From Chrysomallon squamiferum (taxonomy: Eukaryota; Mollusca; Gastropoda; Neomphalida; Peltospiridae), in assembly GCA_012295275.1 (NCBI GenBank), contig CM022675.1, positions 612,860 through 676,859 on the forward strand: a stretch of DNA of 64,000 nucleotides, written 5' to 3'. The notes under the pieces were generated by a model. That model saw only the letters and a program-made list of their open reading frames with translations, was not told the DNA's origin and made no database searches. The number at the start of each line of letters is the position of its first letter. The first letter of the stretch is position 1. This document shows positions 38,135 to 50,531 of this stretch, one piece after another. The position numbers and the translations under genes were made by a program.

Positions 38135-39304
38135 CTGAAAAATTATAATCATTTTAAAAACATTAAATAAATAAATTAAATAAATAAATAATTTTCAGAC
38201 AGAGAAACAGACATTGTTGTTGTTGTTGTTGTTGTTGTTGTGTTGCTGCTACTGCTCTGCTGCTCCTGTTTCGATGTTGCTGCTTATGCTGATATAGTTT
38301 AAATTGGTATTATTTTTATATTTATATTGAAAATCTCTAAATGGCTCGTATATAATTTAATTTGCACAGAGGTGTCGAAATATTCCTGTCAGACTGGGTG
38401 AATGCAGTTTAGATTATAACTTTTTGCAACGAATTTTTGTTTTTGCTGCTAATGCAGATATAAAAAGAATATAATACTAAATATTCGTTTGATAAATAAA
38501 CCAGCATTTTCTAAACTATAAAATTATCTAGTTTTGTTTGTACATATTCTAATAATATAGATAAAACAAAAATTTAAGTTTAAGATATTTATATATATAT
38601 AAATTCTGTGACGAATTTTCGCGGCACTGAATTAAAAAAGGCGGTAATTTTATTACGTTTGATTTAATTTTCAAGTCTGCACGCGAGCGTTCTGGTTATA
38701 AACGTCACGGGCATGCGCATTCGATCTTTACCCTATTGGCGTCTGATTTTGCTAGTATCGGTACAATCTCGTCTTTTTCTGGATTCAAAAAAACTTGTGT
38801 GAACGTTTCCAGTTCCTACACTGAAGTGTTATAACTCAAACAGTCTGACAAACGATTTAAAAAACTGTAATACTGTAAATGCAGAACGTTTTAAAAGCAG
38901 AACATTTTTCAGATGACGTCATCAACTTGCCAAACAGAGAATTTGTCCTGTGTTTGAAAAAAACTGAATGAATAGGAACTGTTTTTCTTATTTTAACGGA
39001 ACAACAGGTAAATTTAATAATAATAATTTTAAAAATATATAACTAAAAAAATGTCAGATTTCTATCAACCTATTGCTAAATGATATTTATTTGTTTTATT
39101 TACAGAAATATAGTTTATACTTACATCAAAATTTTTTTTCAAAGTTTTTCTGTACAAAGTGTAAAGACCAAAACCAGTAACTGCTAGGAGAGTTCCAACC
39201 ATTACTCCTTTAGACTGGCGATCTATAACTATTGTTAACATTTTAAAATCGTTTACTGACAAGACACGTAGCCTCATTGCAAGAGCGTTAGTGGCAGTCA
39301 GCAT
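37226..39304 (-). CDS. Unrecognised two-exon gene, 362-aa single-pass membrane protein
   Basis: Exon 1 (39304-39125) and exon 2 (38134-37226) join in phase 0 across a GT-AG intron: GAT|GTAAGT and TTTTTCAG|ATG. The protein begins MLTATNALAMRLRVLSVNDF, has one hydrophobic segment (about residues 34-50, GVMVGTLLAVTGFGLYTLY) followed by RKTLKK, so a membrane anchor with the basic end inside is likely. The large second exon has an acidic DDDDNND stretch, then a mixed alpha/beta-looking region with FRKWLKART, VNVFITWYEEF, RRRSLSDENLLGLY and a C-terminal STTPGPGTY. STTPGPGTY resembles the STPGPxxY repeat of SHIPPO/ODF3-type proteins, but a single copy is weak evidence. Exon 2 starts with ATG, so a shorter product of 302 residues is possible. 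I do not recognise the family. Diverged relatives of exon 2 lie at 42-48.7 kb. Confidence 0.75.
38135..39124 (-). other. Intron of the 37-kb gene
   Basis: AT-rich 990-bp intron with a (GTT)n run at 38215-38240. A block of lower AT content at 38640-38780 (GTCACGGGCATGCGCATTCG) could be an internal promoter for the shorter product. Confidence 0.45.
39125..39304 (-). CDS. 37-kb gene exon 1
   Basis: 60 codons from ATG to KKNFD, ending at a strong GAT|GTAAGT donor in phase 0. Encodes the membrane anchor. The linkage to exon 2 rests on phase and spacing only. Confidence 0.65.
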
Positions 39305-40048
39305 ATTTGTGACGTCATGGACACAAAAGATAAAACGGACTGCGAAAAAGTTGTCAGTTTAAATTTGACAGTTACCCAGAAATATTCATATGGTTTGTGG
39401 TGAATTATGAAAAAAATATTTAAAAATTCTTTTCTTTTCTTTAAATATTTATTTATTATATATATATGTATATATATATTAATTTTTACTTGTTTTTATT
39501 TATTTGTAATTTATAAATATTTTATTATTATTATTAATAATTTTTGTTATTTTTTATCTATATGTATTCAAAATATCAAAACCTTTTTCTAAAATTGTTT
39601 CAGACACATCCTGTGGGGACAAAGAGGATAAGTAGGAAGTATCTCAAACTACTACTACTACTTCAACTGCTATCATTACTATTACTAGCACTGCATCTAC
39701 TGTTGCAACCCATCTACAACAACCTCTGATGCTACTACTACTACCACAGGAACGATAACTCGTAACGGCACAAATAGCGTCTTCAAAAAAAAAAAAAAAT
39801 GGCTCTGCATTCCTCCAAGTTAAAGGGTACAGACTACGCTTGAATGTTCTTTTCTGTTGGGTTCTGACACGGGGAACAGTGTCAACAAGAAAAGTTAATA
39901 CATTAATCTTAAAACAAATTGTCATTTTCATTTATTATGCACGCATTTGGTCAGAAATAATCAAGTTGAAAAAGTAGATAGGAAAGGTTCAGCACATCAC
40001 AGTTTGGTAATATGAACAGCCGCCCTTACTTTTATTAGTATAAATCAT

Positions 40049-40082
<34 letters not shown>

Positions 40083-40176
40083 CAGGAAACGGACGTAAAA
40101 TTGTTGAATTTGGAAGTTTAAAACCCCGATGTGACGGTTTCCGAGCGTATACGGACATTTCCGATCGAAATTCAAG
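39305..40176. promoter_or_regulatory. Divergent upstream region
   Basis: Separates the minus-strand gene starting at 39304 from a possible plus-strand start at 40177. Contains ACGTCA just upstream of 39304 and a less AT-rich block at 40085-40176. Otherwise poly-T and CTA triplets. Confidence 0.35.
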
Positions 40177-40293
40177 ATGGCGTCATCCGACGTTGGTCAG
40201 TGTATTAACTATCTATTAAACACATTCTTTCATGATACAATCAATTCTACATGGATTATTGACGTAATTTTTTATAATACGTCATATGCCTCG

Positions 40294-40378
<85 letters not shown>

Positions 40379-41500
40379 CCGTTATTGAGTAGAAGAAATT
40401 GTACGGTCGAAGCATGTTTTTTTTTTTTTATCTTTGACGTCATACTATCTCATACCCATTTCGTACTATATTTATTTTCAAATATTATTACGACGTCGCC
40501 AGCAAAAAAGAAAAATAATTTTCACAAACATTGCGCGTTATTGTGAAGCGATTATTTTCATTAGATTCCATGATGTGGACAGGTTACTCGGCAAAAAACT
40601 CCACAACGGACAGTTCTGAGTACGTTGTTGTCAAAACCTGTTTCCTTTTTCTTTTTTTAATAATATTTATTTCCATTTTCAATGCATTAGAGGTCATATT
40701 TACATGTAAAAAGCAAATTAATCGTGTGTTATTTGAATGATTGCCCTGATACATTCATTATAATGCTTGATACCAGTTTTAGAACAGAAAACTGTAAAAA
40801 TAAAAATAAAAGGTCCGCCAACAGTTTCATCTTGACGCCCCCCAACTGACGGTCGTGAAAATTTCTTATGTCAATTGTTTTTCAGTTTCATCCCTCAATA
40901 GTAAAAATTAATAATCGGCTTATTGACAGTTTGACTCCGCTCAAGAAATTTTCATATTTATTTATTTATTTATTTTTATTTATTCATTTATCATAATTTT
41001 TGTTTAATTTATTTTTTTTACATTTCCCATTATATTTTGAAGATTTCAAATACAATGGGTGGCACCCTCTTTCATGTGCCGCTCTGGGCCGACTACCCGA
41101 GTAGTATGTCCTGTCAGCTACTTCTACTGTTATTACCACTACTACCACCACAGCTATTGATTTGCACGAACCCCGTGAATCACGTGACAAGGTACGCTAA
41201 AAATACGTGTTAATATAGAGCATGACGTCATAATGCCATAATGTAATTTTAACAACGTTTATTAGTTTTTACTTATTTGATCACTATTTTATTATATTTA
41301 TTTACTCCTTTGTTTATTTTTTTATATTTATTTTTTATTAATTTAATTGTTATTATTATTATTATTATTATTTTTTTTTTTTTTTACCAGCTTTACTATT
41401 TACCATGGAAAATGAGAACAGAATAAAAGGTTCGGCTAACAAGAAAACTGACATCTCGAGAAATCTCGCGGGACACGAGAAAACGGCTGAACAACTTTAG
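40177..41500 (+). CDS. Possible very small plus-strand gene (three short exons)
   Basis: Candidate exons: 40177-40195 (AAG-ATG-GCG start, MASSDV, donor TTG|GTCAGT); 40565-40619 (acceptor TTTCATTAG|AT, donor TCTGA|GTACGT); 41391 onward (acceptor poly-T then TACCAG|C). Joining all three gives a 32-residue product MASSDVDSMMWTGYSAKNST...IYHGK. Skipping the middle exon gives 42 residues, MASSDVALLFTMENENRIKG...KTAEQL, ending TAG at 41500. Both are in phase and neither is recognised. The splice signals are fair but the exons are so short that chance cannot be excluded. Confidence 0.25.
40299..40374. repeat. (GA)n microsatellite
   Basis: A perfect 76-base GA run. Confidence 0.98.
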
Positions 41501-42635
41501 TCTCCAACAGTTAAATCGTCTTTGTTTATATAATATACTATGTCTTTTGTTTTATCTTTCTCTTACTACATACCATGAAGTAGTGGGTTTTTATTTTATG
41601 TACAAATTATTATTAACTTCATTTTTCAACTTTTCTTTTTCTTTTGAAAAATAGCTCATCATATCTGTATAAATTTTATACAATGCAGTATTTACATACA
41701 GTTCGAAAAACAAATAAGGTTATTACATCTGAAAACAATTCGATGCATTATATTTGTGTTCAGTTCAGATAATTAGTTATGTACTAATCTCATAGAAACA
41801 TTATATGTCAATATATTTTATATGTTATAAAAAATATATATATACATCTTAATGTTGCTCTATAAATTAAACAGTCCAGACATACAATATTGTAAATCTT
41901 GAAAAAATAAATTTAAATTTATTTTTTTTTTTTAATAATGATGAAACTATAACAGATCTTTTTCCAAATTCATCTGCTACATTTTTTTATTTTTTATTTT
42001 TATTTTTTTACGTATTTCTTTGCACACCAAAAATTTCTGAATCCAGGCGCGTTTATTTTACAATAAAATTTTTCTCATACCAAATACTGTGTAAATAAAA
42101 CCTCGATTTTGAACTTACGTGTCCTATAATCCAGTTAATAGACTGGTAAAAGAAACAAAAAAAATGACAGACGTCTAACATTGACATTTTTTTTTTTTTT
42201 TTTTTTTCTTCAATCAACCTCATCATCATAAAACTGAAATTCTTATTACAACATTGCTTTCTTATTTCTTTGTAAAATGTACGTAATATGCATATTATAA
42301 ACATCAGTCGTTAGTAAAGCCTGCAGACGCCATCTTAATTAGCAAACATCTTTTCATCTATATTTTTTTTTTTCTTGTTTTTGTTTTTGTTTTTTTGATG
42401 ACAATTATTTACGTATAAACACCATAACATATGGCAAATATTTTCCTTTTATTTATTTTTCTCTCAAAAGTTTTACTTTCCACAGTAAGAACTACTGAGC
42501 CCCGATACATTTATTTATTTATTTATATACAATAAAAGTCTTTCTTATTAAATTAATTTGTCCATATATACTCTGTAAGAGATTTGTAAATAATCTACAT
42601 TCTGTAATCTTAAGTAATTTTATATTACATTACAT

Positions 42636-42636
<1 letters not shown>

Positions 42637-42679
<43 letters not shown>

Positions 42680-42681
42680 AT
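42637..42681. repeat. (GTA)n array
   Basis: A short perfect GTA/TAG triplet run. Confidence 0.95.
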
Positions 42682-43555
42682 AATAGTATCTTTATCATTA
42701 TTATTTGAAATCCCTTCCTGATGTAGATGCTTTCATGTAAATTACACTATTTTCCTGTTTTCAATTTTAGCTTTTAGTATATCTGTTTAACATAAGAAAA
42801 TAACTAAAATATAATCTTTGAAATTGAAGACGAGACTTGAATCCTCATACCACGTTATGAATACATTAACTCATTTTAGTATCCTTTTATTTTTGTATCT
42901 ATTTGTTAGTTTTGTTTTGTTTTAGTCTTATTATTTCTGCTAAAATATAAAATATAAGCACTAAACAAAAATCGTAATTCTTTTAAATTATAGTGACAAA
43001 CATCTAACGTTGATTTGATTTGATTTTGATTTTTGATTTTTTTTAATCAATGTCGTCAATTACAAACTGAAATTTTATTACATCATTTCATTGTTATATA
43101 ATTTTGGTGTATTTTCTGGCATTTTTTATATAATACACATGTTATTAGAATTTTATAAATATCTGTTTTTAAAAATTTAGTGGTATCTTTTTCTCATTCA
43201 TTTGTATCAGCATTTAAATGACACACTTCTTATATCTATGTCAATAAATATTTAAGATAGTGTATAATATGAAGTTTCGCATTTCTGTACAATATGAATG
43301 ATTATATCTGAGTACAACATATATTACTACAATTGTTTACAATAGCAGTTGTCTCATACGAGTACAGTACATATTAGATATATGCACAGATGTTTATTAC
43401 ATTTAAAAAAAAATTTAAATGTCCTTCCTAATATAGTTTCAGTATATTTTCAAGTAAATTATATTGTTACGTACTATTTTAATATATTCCTATTATATCT
43501 GGTTAACAGAGAGATTCTTTTTTCACACTGGAGTTGTTAACAGCTATCAGGAAAG

Positions 43556-44640
43556 TCATCTGTATTCTGTATTAATATTTACATTGGTTTGTTGAATAAC
43601 TAAAATATAATCTCTGAAATACGAGTCTTGAATAGTCGTGCCTGCAAAGCTACAACATTCAAACGAGTTCATACATTTCACTATCTTCATACTTTTCATC
43701 TGTCCCTGAAAATAAAGTCCCTCGTTTTTCATTCCTTTCGTCTTCAACAGAGCGGTGATCAGACTGTGCAGGAGCTTGGGTTTCACGCCGTGTTCCAAGC
43801 ACCAACTGTTGAAGACGCAGAGAGACTGGCGAGGATTCAGACGCTCTGAAACCTCCCGTATCAGCTCGAAGGCGTCCTTCTTATCTTGTTCTGCCTGGAG
43901 CATCTGGTGGAACAGCTTCTCCGTAAAGCTACAGTAGGTGATTTCATTTTGTCGTCTCCGGATGCTTCCGAATCAGCTCGAGTAAGAACAGTAGTGTCTG
44001 CTCGTCTTTCTCGGCAGTCAGGTTCTTCGGCGGTACTGACTGCGACGACGTCTCTTCTTCAACGACGGAAGCATCGTCTTGGAACAGCCTTCTCCGGACT
44101 CATTTCTTTGGCGTTTTTCCGCATCCAGAGTCACAGTAATCAACAAACGATCCTCTCCCTCGTCCGAACTGTCTATAAAATGTTCTTCTACTCTCGTAGA
44201 CGGCGTTCGTTTCTTCGTCTTCTGCGTCTTCTACGGGATGGTCCACTTTCTTCACAACTTTCTCAGCAAAGTCTTCATCTTGTTTAATTGCTGATGCTTC
44301 TCTTTGCCTCTGTAGGCGTGGACCAGTGGTTTCTCTTCGACAGATCCTCTTCCATCATCGCATCCTTCACAGTGTGTAGAATTTCCACTCATCTCTCTCT
44401 TCTTCTTTGTCGAGCTGGTGCAGCTCGGGACGAGATACGCTGGATTACTCCAGATCTTACACGGGATTGTCCACTTTCTTCACAACAAACTGACTTCCTC
44501 TGGTTCACACAGGAAAGGAAACATTGTTACAAACATCACTGGTTTTAAAGCAGGATCAGGAAATGTCGCCAGCAACATTGTTCTACACGTCGTCTGGTGT
44601 CGGCCACGTAATCCACGACGTAAACAGAGAGCGAGATAAA
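43556..44640 (-). pseudogene. Frameshifted coding-like segment
   Basis: The minus strand shows three successive open pieces in different frames: EEHFIDSSDEGEDRLLITVT then LDAEKRQRNESGEGCSK; KNLTAEKDEQTLLFLLELIR then KHPE; and EKLFHQMLQAEQDKKDAFEL then IREVSERLNPRQSL and NSWCLEHGVKPKLLHSLITA. GC content and codon-like composition exceed the flanks. Earlier, VVKKVD[N/H]PV occurs twice (near 44480 and 44240), suggesting an internal duplication. The 3' part runs into one of the diverged repeat blocks. I do not recognise the family. Sequencing error or short introns could also explain the frame changes. Confidence 0.5.
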
Positions 44641-44680
44641 TCACTTCGTCATTCCAGTATCCACTGGCAAAGTCTCACTC

Positions 44681-44741
<61 letters not shown>

Positions 44742-44828
44742 GCTCTGCTCTATACAAAATACAAATACCTAATAATAGTCACTTTTAACGGACATTTAAT
44801 TTATTTCTACTAATATACACTGTAATAG

Positions 44829-44924
<96 letters not shown>

Positions 44925-44969
44925 TATATAGATATTTCTTCATAGTATTCAAATTCATATTCTTATAAT

Positions 44970-45020
<51 letters not shown>

Positions 45021-45021
45021 T
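44681..45021. repeat. Three (ATT)n/(AAT)n arrays
   Basis: ATT runs at about 44681-44740 and 44830-44900 (followed by TTTA), and an AAT run at about 44965-45020. Confidence 0.95.
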
Positions 45022-46562
45022 ACAAATTTTATCTTCGTCTTTGATAGCATAATTTAAAAAAAAAAAAAAATCTTCCAGTTCACTTTTCTAAATTGAAACT
45101 GGCTAAAAGTGAAATTCTTATCACAATTAGATGTGTCTCCTTAGCCGTGTATGTAATATAGTTCTTACTGTAGCTTTATAAATATCGGATTTTAACAAAA
45201 TCTGCAGAAGACATCTTAACAAATAAATATTTACTTGTCATGTACTTGTAAAAAAAAATTTACAATCACTTCTTGTTTAGATTCCGGTTTCTTTTATGTA
45301 AATTTTATTGTTATACTTTTTTAAAAATATTTTCCTACTTTAAAGCTTACTTTTAATATATCTGTTAAACATGAGATTTTCTTTTTCACACTGGAATAGA
45401 ACAGTATTTGGAAGGTCATCTGTATTCTGTATTAATGGATTTACATGGATCTTTTGAATAACTGAAATATAATCTTTGAAATTCAAGACGAGACTTGAAT
45501 CGTCATACCACGTTATGAATACATTAACTCATTTTAATATTATCATTTTATTCTTATTATTTAGTTAGTTAATTTTTTTTTTTTTTATTATTATTCTTAC
45601 TGTTTTTGCTTAATTCTTCAACAATGTATAAAATGTATGTATTGTACAAAAATCATAATTGTTATTGTCACAATGACAAACAAGCATTTATTTTTTTCTA
45701 AATCGATGTCTTCAGTCGCAAAATTGAAATTCTATTGCAGCACTTTTAGGGGGGGGTCAGACATTTTTATATAATAAATGTTTTACTATAGTTTCACAAA
45801 GATCTGTCCTTAACGAATTCTGCAGGTGACATTTTAATTAGTAAACATTTTTTTTGCCATATATGTTACTTTTCTTTTTTTTTTCTTTTTTTCTTACAAT
45901 CCGTTCCTGATGTAGATTCAGTACGCTTTCACATAAATGTCATTGTTATTCTTTGTTTAATATCTTCATTGTTTTAAATTTGTGTACAAAAATCACGATT
46001 TTTTAATGTTATAACGACAAGCATCTAACGTTGACTTTTCTAAACTTCACTGGACAGAAGTGAAATTCTTGTCACAGTAATTTTTACTTTTCCTGACTTA
46101 TTTGTAACGCAGGTTTTATCCGAGATTTGTAATTAACTGTTTAATTGTGTCTGCAACAGTAGAACCTACAATTTACAAATCATAGCAAGATATTTAGTTA
46201 AACTTCTGTTTATAAAGTGTACATTTAAACTCACAGGTTACCTTTTTATGAAATATAATTATGAAGGCGTTTGACGTGAAAAAAAGATGCATTAGTAGAT
46301 ATTAATTACGTTGAGAATTTTACTTATTCATTGCTTGAGCAATCGTTTTTTTTTTTCTTTTTTTTTTTTTTTGGCTTTAGAAAGGCAATTTTAAAACAAA
46401 ATATTCATATCGTCTTCGGACATTTAAAATGTCACAACCCAAATCTCGCAAATCTCGTTGTCATAGATATTTTGTACAAAAATATATATCACTCTTCATT
46501 ACAAACAACCAGCATGTGCCTCCTCTTGTAATAATATTATACTACTATTATTGTTGTTGTTC

Positions 46563-46564
<2 letters not shown>

Positions 46565-46622
<58 letters not shown>
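46565..46622. repeat. (ATT)n array
   Basis: Near-perfect ATT triplets. Confidence 0.95.
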
Positions 46623-46623
<1 letters not shown>

Positions 46624-48650
46624 ATTCAGTGATTAGTTTCTCTTGAGTTCATCCCTCAGTTTCCCTCTCTATCTTGTATTCCAAAACTAATAATGTCTTT
46701 TATGTGAAATATGATATATCTTCTTATCTTATTCTTATTCTGTTGTTTCATATAGAACATCATCTCGTGACTATTTGATGTCGGTAGATAAATATTTGAC
46801 ATTCAATAGTACATAGTAGAATAATGTAGATTATTTATTCAGTTATATTTTTCAAATTATCTCATTAGATAAATTACTCGACATTTAATAGTTGATAATA
46901 GAAAATGAATGTGTTCTAATGTTAAACAAATATTTGGTAGCTCATTAGAGTTATTTAAAGGAACAATGAGCCGGTGTTTGAGATAAATTGAATATGGTTG
47001 AAAATGTTTATTCAAAGTTATAATTACTAAACAATTTGGCTTTTGAAAAACATTTCACTGGTTTTTCGTTTTTTTTTTTCTTTTTCCTTCTTTATATATT
47101 TATTCATATCATTCATATTCATATTCATTTTATTTTATTTTATTTTATTTTATTTTTTTTTTTTTTTTTTTATCTTCGTCTGCTGCATCAAAAACATAAG
47201 AATGTATATTTATGGTTATGACAAACACGTGACATTCACTTTTCTAAATCGATGTCTTCACTGGCTGAAAGTGAAAGTCTTATCACAACTAGATATCCAT
47301 GTTCTCATCCGCTTCTACGATTTGTATGTAATATAGTTCTTACTGCAGCTTTATCTAAATTATTAAACTTTTTTTTTTTTTTTTTTTTTCTCTCTGTGCA
47401 CATTCATGCCTAATGCACATCGTATTAGATTTCTGTCAGGTTTTTATATAACTTTTTTTGTATTTAGAGCAGCAGAATTACAATTCACGAATTTTATCAA
47501 CATATTCATTTAAACCTCTCATTATAGGATGTGGATCTAAACTGCAAAATGCAATTCGCAAAAGTAATCTATATTATGTGTTTATATTTACTTCAATAAC
47601 TAAAATATAATTCTTGAAATTCAAGACGAGTCTTGAATCTTCACATTACGTCATGAATACATTAACTATTCTAGTATTATCATTACATTTTCGTATATGT
47701 ATTTACTTAGTTACTTTTTTTATATATATATTGTTATTATTTTTATCTAATTCTGCATCTGTATAAAATGTATATGTTGTACAAATATCGTAATCCTTAC
47801 TGTAATAAGGACAAATTTCTAACGGTGATTTTTCTAAATCGATGTCTTCACTGATCAAAAGTGAAATTCTTACAACAGTATTTGTTATTCGACCTGACAT
47901 TTATTTCTAACGCAGGTCTAAACTGTAAGATTATCTAAACATTTATGACAAATAATAATAAAAACTTTTGACGTGTAATAAAATGAATTAGTAAAAAATA
48001 AATTCCTTTGAGAATCTTATGTAATCATTACTTGCGCTATCGTTTCCTTTCTTCAGTCGAGGGAAAGGCGATATTTTTTTGGAGACATTTTTTTTTTTTT
48101 TTTCATTTTAGCACGTTTAAGAATTTCACAGCCAGTATGATGCAGAGAATTCCTGCGATAGATGTTTTGTAGAAAAGAGTATCACTGTTAATTTTTAAGG
48201 TGCATGGTAATATGACTTCTTGCATTATTATTATTATTGTTGTTGTTATTATTATTATTAGTATTATTAGTAGTATTAGTATTATTATATGATTAGTTTT
48301 TCTTGAATTAATCCCGCAATTTTCCTTTCTGTCCAATATTCCAAACTAACAATGTCTTTTATGTGGAATATGACAGTTAAAATGTATCATGTTAGTTTGT
48401 TATTTCATGTCAAACAGCTCCTTTTAATTTAATATCATTAGATAAATGTTTGACATTCAGCTGATAGTGGAAAGTTAATGTGTAGTATATACAAATTATC
48501 TCATTAGATACCAATGTATTAAAAAAAAAACAATCATGATTCTTCTTCACGTGATTGAAACACGTGACTTTCACTTTTCTAAATCGAAGTCTTCACTATG
48601 AAAAAGTGAAATCCTTATCACAACTTTAATTCACTGTTCACATCATGTCT

Positions 48651-49023
48651 AGCAGTAATACAGTTCTTACTGGAGCTTTAGGTAAATTATTAAATTTCAT
48701 TATGTTCATTGGCTATGCGTACAATATCATTAAGCCCTTCAAACATTAAGAGGTGGCTTTATATTATTAATTTATGAGAATATTTTTGTATACTATATTA
48801 TCTGAATATATTATAAATTGTATTAATATTATAATTGTCTGTTTTCTGTCACAGTAACAAAAGTGAAAATATATTTCATTTCTCTGCTAAGGAGTGTGTC
48901 TTTTTAACAAAATTAATAATTTTAAATATATATATATATTTTTTTTTTTTTTTTGTTATACCCATTGTTGTGTGTTTTAAACAATGTTTTTATATATAAG
49001 TAAAGATAAATAGATAGATAGAC

Positions 49024-49058
<35 letters not shown>

Positions 49059-49162
49059 TAGGTAGATATACCAAATATCTTAGGTCCAAACGTAAGCTAA
49101 ATGAAGAATCTATCTTTCTTTTGTATTTTTTTTAATTATTATTATATTTTTTTTTTTATTAT

Positions 49163-49197
<35 letters not shown>

Positions 49198-50195
49198 CAT
49201 TTCGTATCTTCTTTTTAAAATTTTTCTCTCTCTCGATTGTGAAACTCCTGGATGTTGTATATTTGCCAGAGATTAATAATTAATTAATTAACTATTTAAT
49301 AACCAAATCAGGATTCTCATATCACATTGAGATTATCACTCCAGTCCTCATCATAGATTATTACATTTGTGACAACATTGATAATTACATTTGCGTACAT
49401 TATAGATTATATATTTGTGTAGAACTTAGATTATTACATTTGCGTACATTATAGATTATATATTTGTGTAGAACATAGATTATTACATTTGCGTACAATG
49501 TAGATTCGAGCAGTTTAGGACAATTCTATTTACTGCGAGTGTAACAGCATTGTTTTTGTATACATTTCTAACTTTTCCTTTATTTACAATATTAACATTT
49601 TATCTACAGAATCTTGCACCTATAAAATAATCGTTTTTACTAACTATATATATTTATATATATATATATATATATTGTATAAAGGTAAACATTACCAGAT
49701 TTTCGGTAGTAATCAAGCATTAATTATATTTAAAATAAATCTTATGTGCTGTACAACAAAATAGTTCTGTTTTTATTTTTATTTCGAGTTTTTGTGACAC
49801 TGAATTCGACAAACTCAGACAAAACCTAAGTAACACGAGAAACGAACAATAACACTAACAGCCTTAAAATTATTTGAATTTACTGTATGTTATTTTATTT
49901 TATTGGTTGTTTATTTATTTGCTGCCTTATTATTATTATTATCATCATCATATGTATCATTGTTTATTTATTTATTTAGTTATTTTATGTTGGTAAGTTA
50001 TTTGTTTTATTTTATTTTTATTAAACCAAGACCAGTCTGTGAATCCTTTTCTGATCAACGTTACCTTTGTTAACGGTATCCCTGTTTGATTTAGATAATT
50101 ATACCTGATCAGATACGTTGTTTTTTACTAAAGCCACAGTTGTCTGATTTACTAAAAGTATCCCATATCTTACTTACGTATACCTGCTATAAATA
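48651..50195. other. AT-rich stretch with simple repeats
   Basis: Holds a (GACA)n run at about 49015-49060, long poly-T tracts at 49140-49200 and three copies of a unit of about 45 bp, GATTATTACATTTGCGTACA then TTATAGATTATATATTTGTG, at 49355-49505. No gene seen. Confidence 0.6.
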
Positions 50196-50196
50196 T

Positions 50197-50531
50197 AACA
50201 TGATGCGTGGTTTGACGCCAAGGATATCGCACCTGATGTTGCGGAGACATTAATTGATTATGTGGTTTCTACATGGGTAGACGATGACGCCAGATTTCCT
50301 CTGATTTGGTGGAACCAGCATCTGAACGCCGGCCCCAGAACGAGCATTAATCTGGAGGGTTTTCATTCCAGAATGAACCGGTCAGTTCAACTTCACCATT
50401 CAAATATACACATATTTGTAGCATTGGTAAAAGCATTGACAGAACGTGATAAATTCAGACAGATAAACATTGGAGCTGCTCCACCTCCCCAAGAAAGAGA
50501 GTTTATAAACAGACGGAAAACAGACTCGTGA
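50197..50531 (+). pseudogene. MULE/FLYWCH-type transposase C-terminal fragment
   Basis: The frame reads AKDIAPDVAETLIDYVVSTW then VDDDARFPLIWWNQHLNAGP and TSINLEGFHSRMNRSVQLHH, SNIHIFVALVKALTER, ending with a stop. The pattern N-x-x-E-G-F/W-H-S-R-[ML]-N-R, followed by H-x-N-I-[HY]-x-F, is the end of the Mutator-like transposase domain found with FLYWCH zinc fingers in many invertebrate transposons. The catalytic DDE core and zinc finger are absent upstream, so this is a 5'-truncated remnant or the last exon of a domesticated copy. Family call is from pattern memory. Confidence 0.6.

Larger units (their letters stand above)
42000..48650 (-). repeat. Field of diverged same-strand repeats related to the 37-kb gene
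   Basis: Minus-strand blocks reading VNVFITWY[E/D][E/D] lie near 42845-42872, 45502-45531 and (decayed) 47638-47668. In each case a block reading SEDIDLE or a decayed form lies about 190-197 bases upstream, near 43045, 45700 and 47840. Extra SEDIDLE-like blocks occur near 45095, 46040, 47250 and 48580. A third shared phrase, ATGTCTTCTGCAGATTTTGT-like, recurs near 42330, 45210 and 45825. The 37-kb gene exon 2 has GSDVDLE and VNVFITWYEEF in the same order about 165 bases apart. Most copies are broken by stops. Confidence 0.65.

Noticed and set aside
43628-44639. Several overlapping plus-strand open frames (up to 133 codons)
   Set aside because: They are basic, serine/leucine-rich shadows of the acidic minus-strand pieces, which read better as protein.
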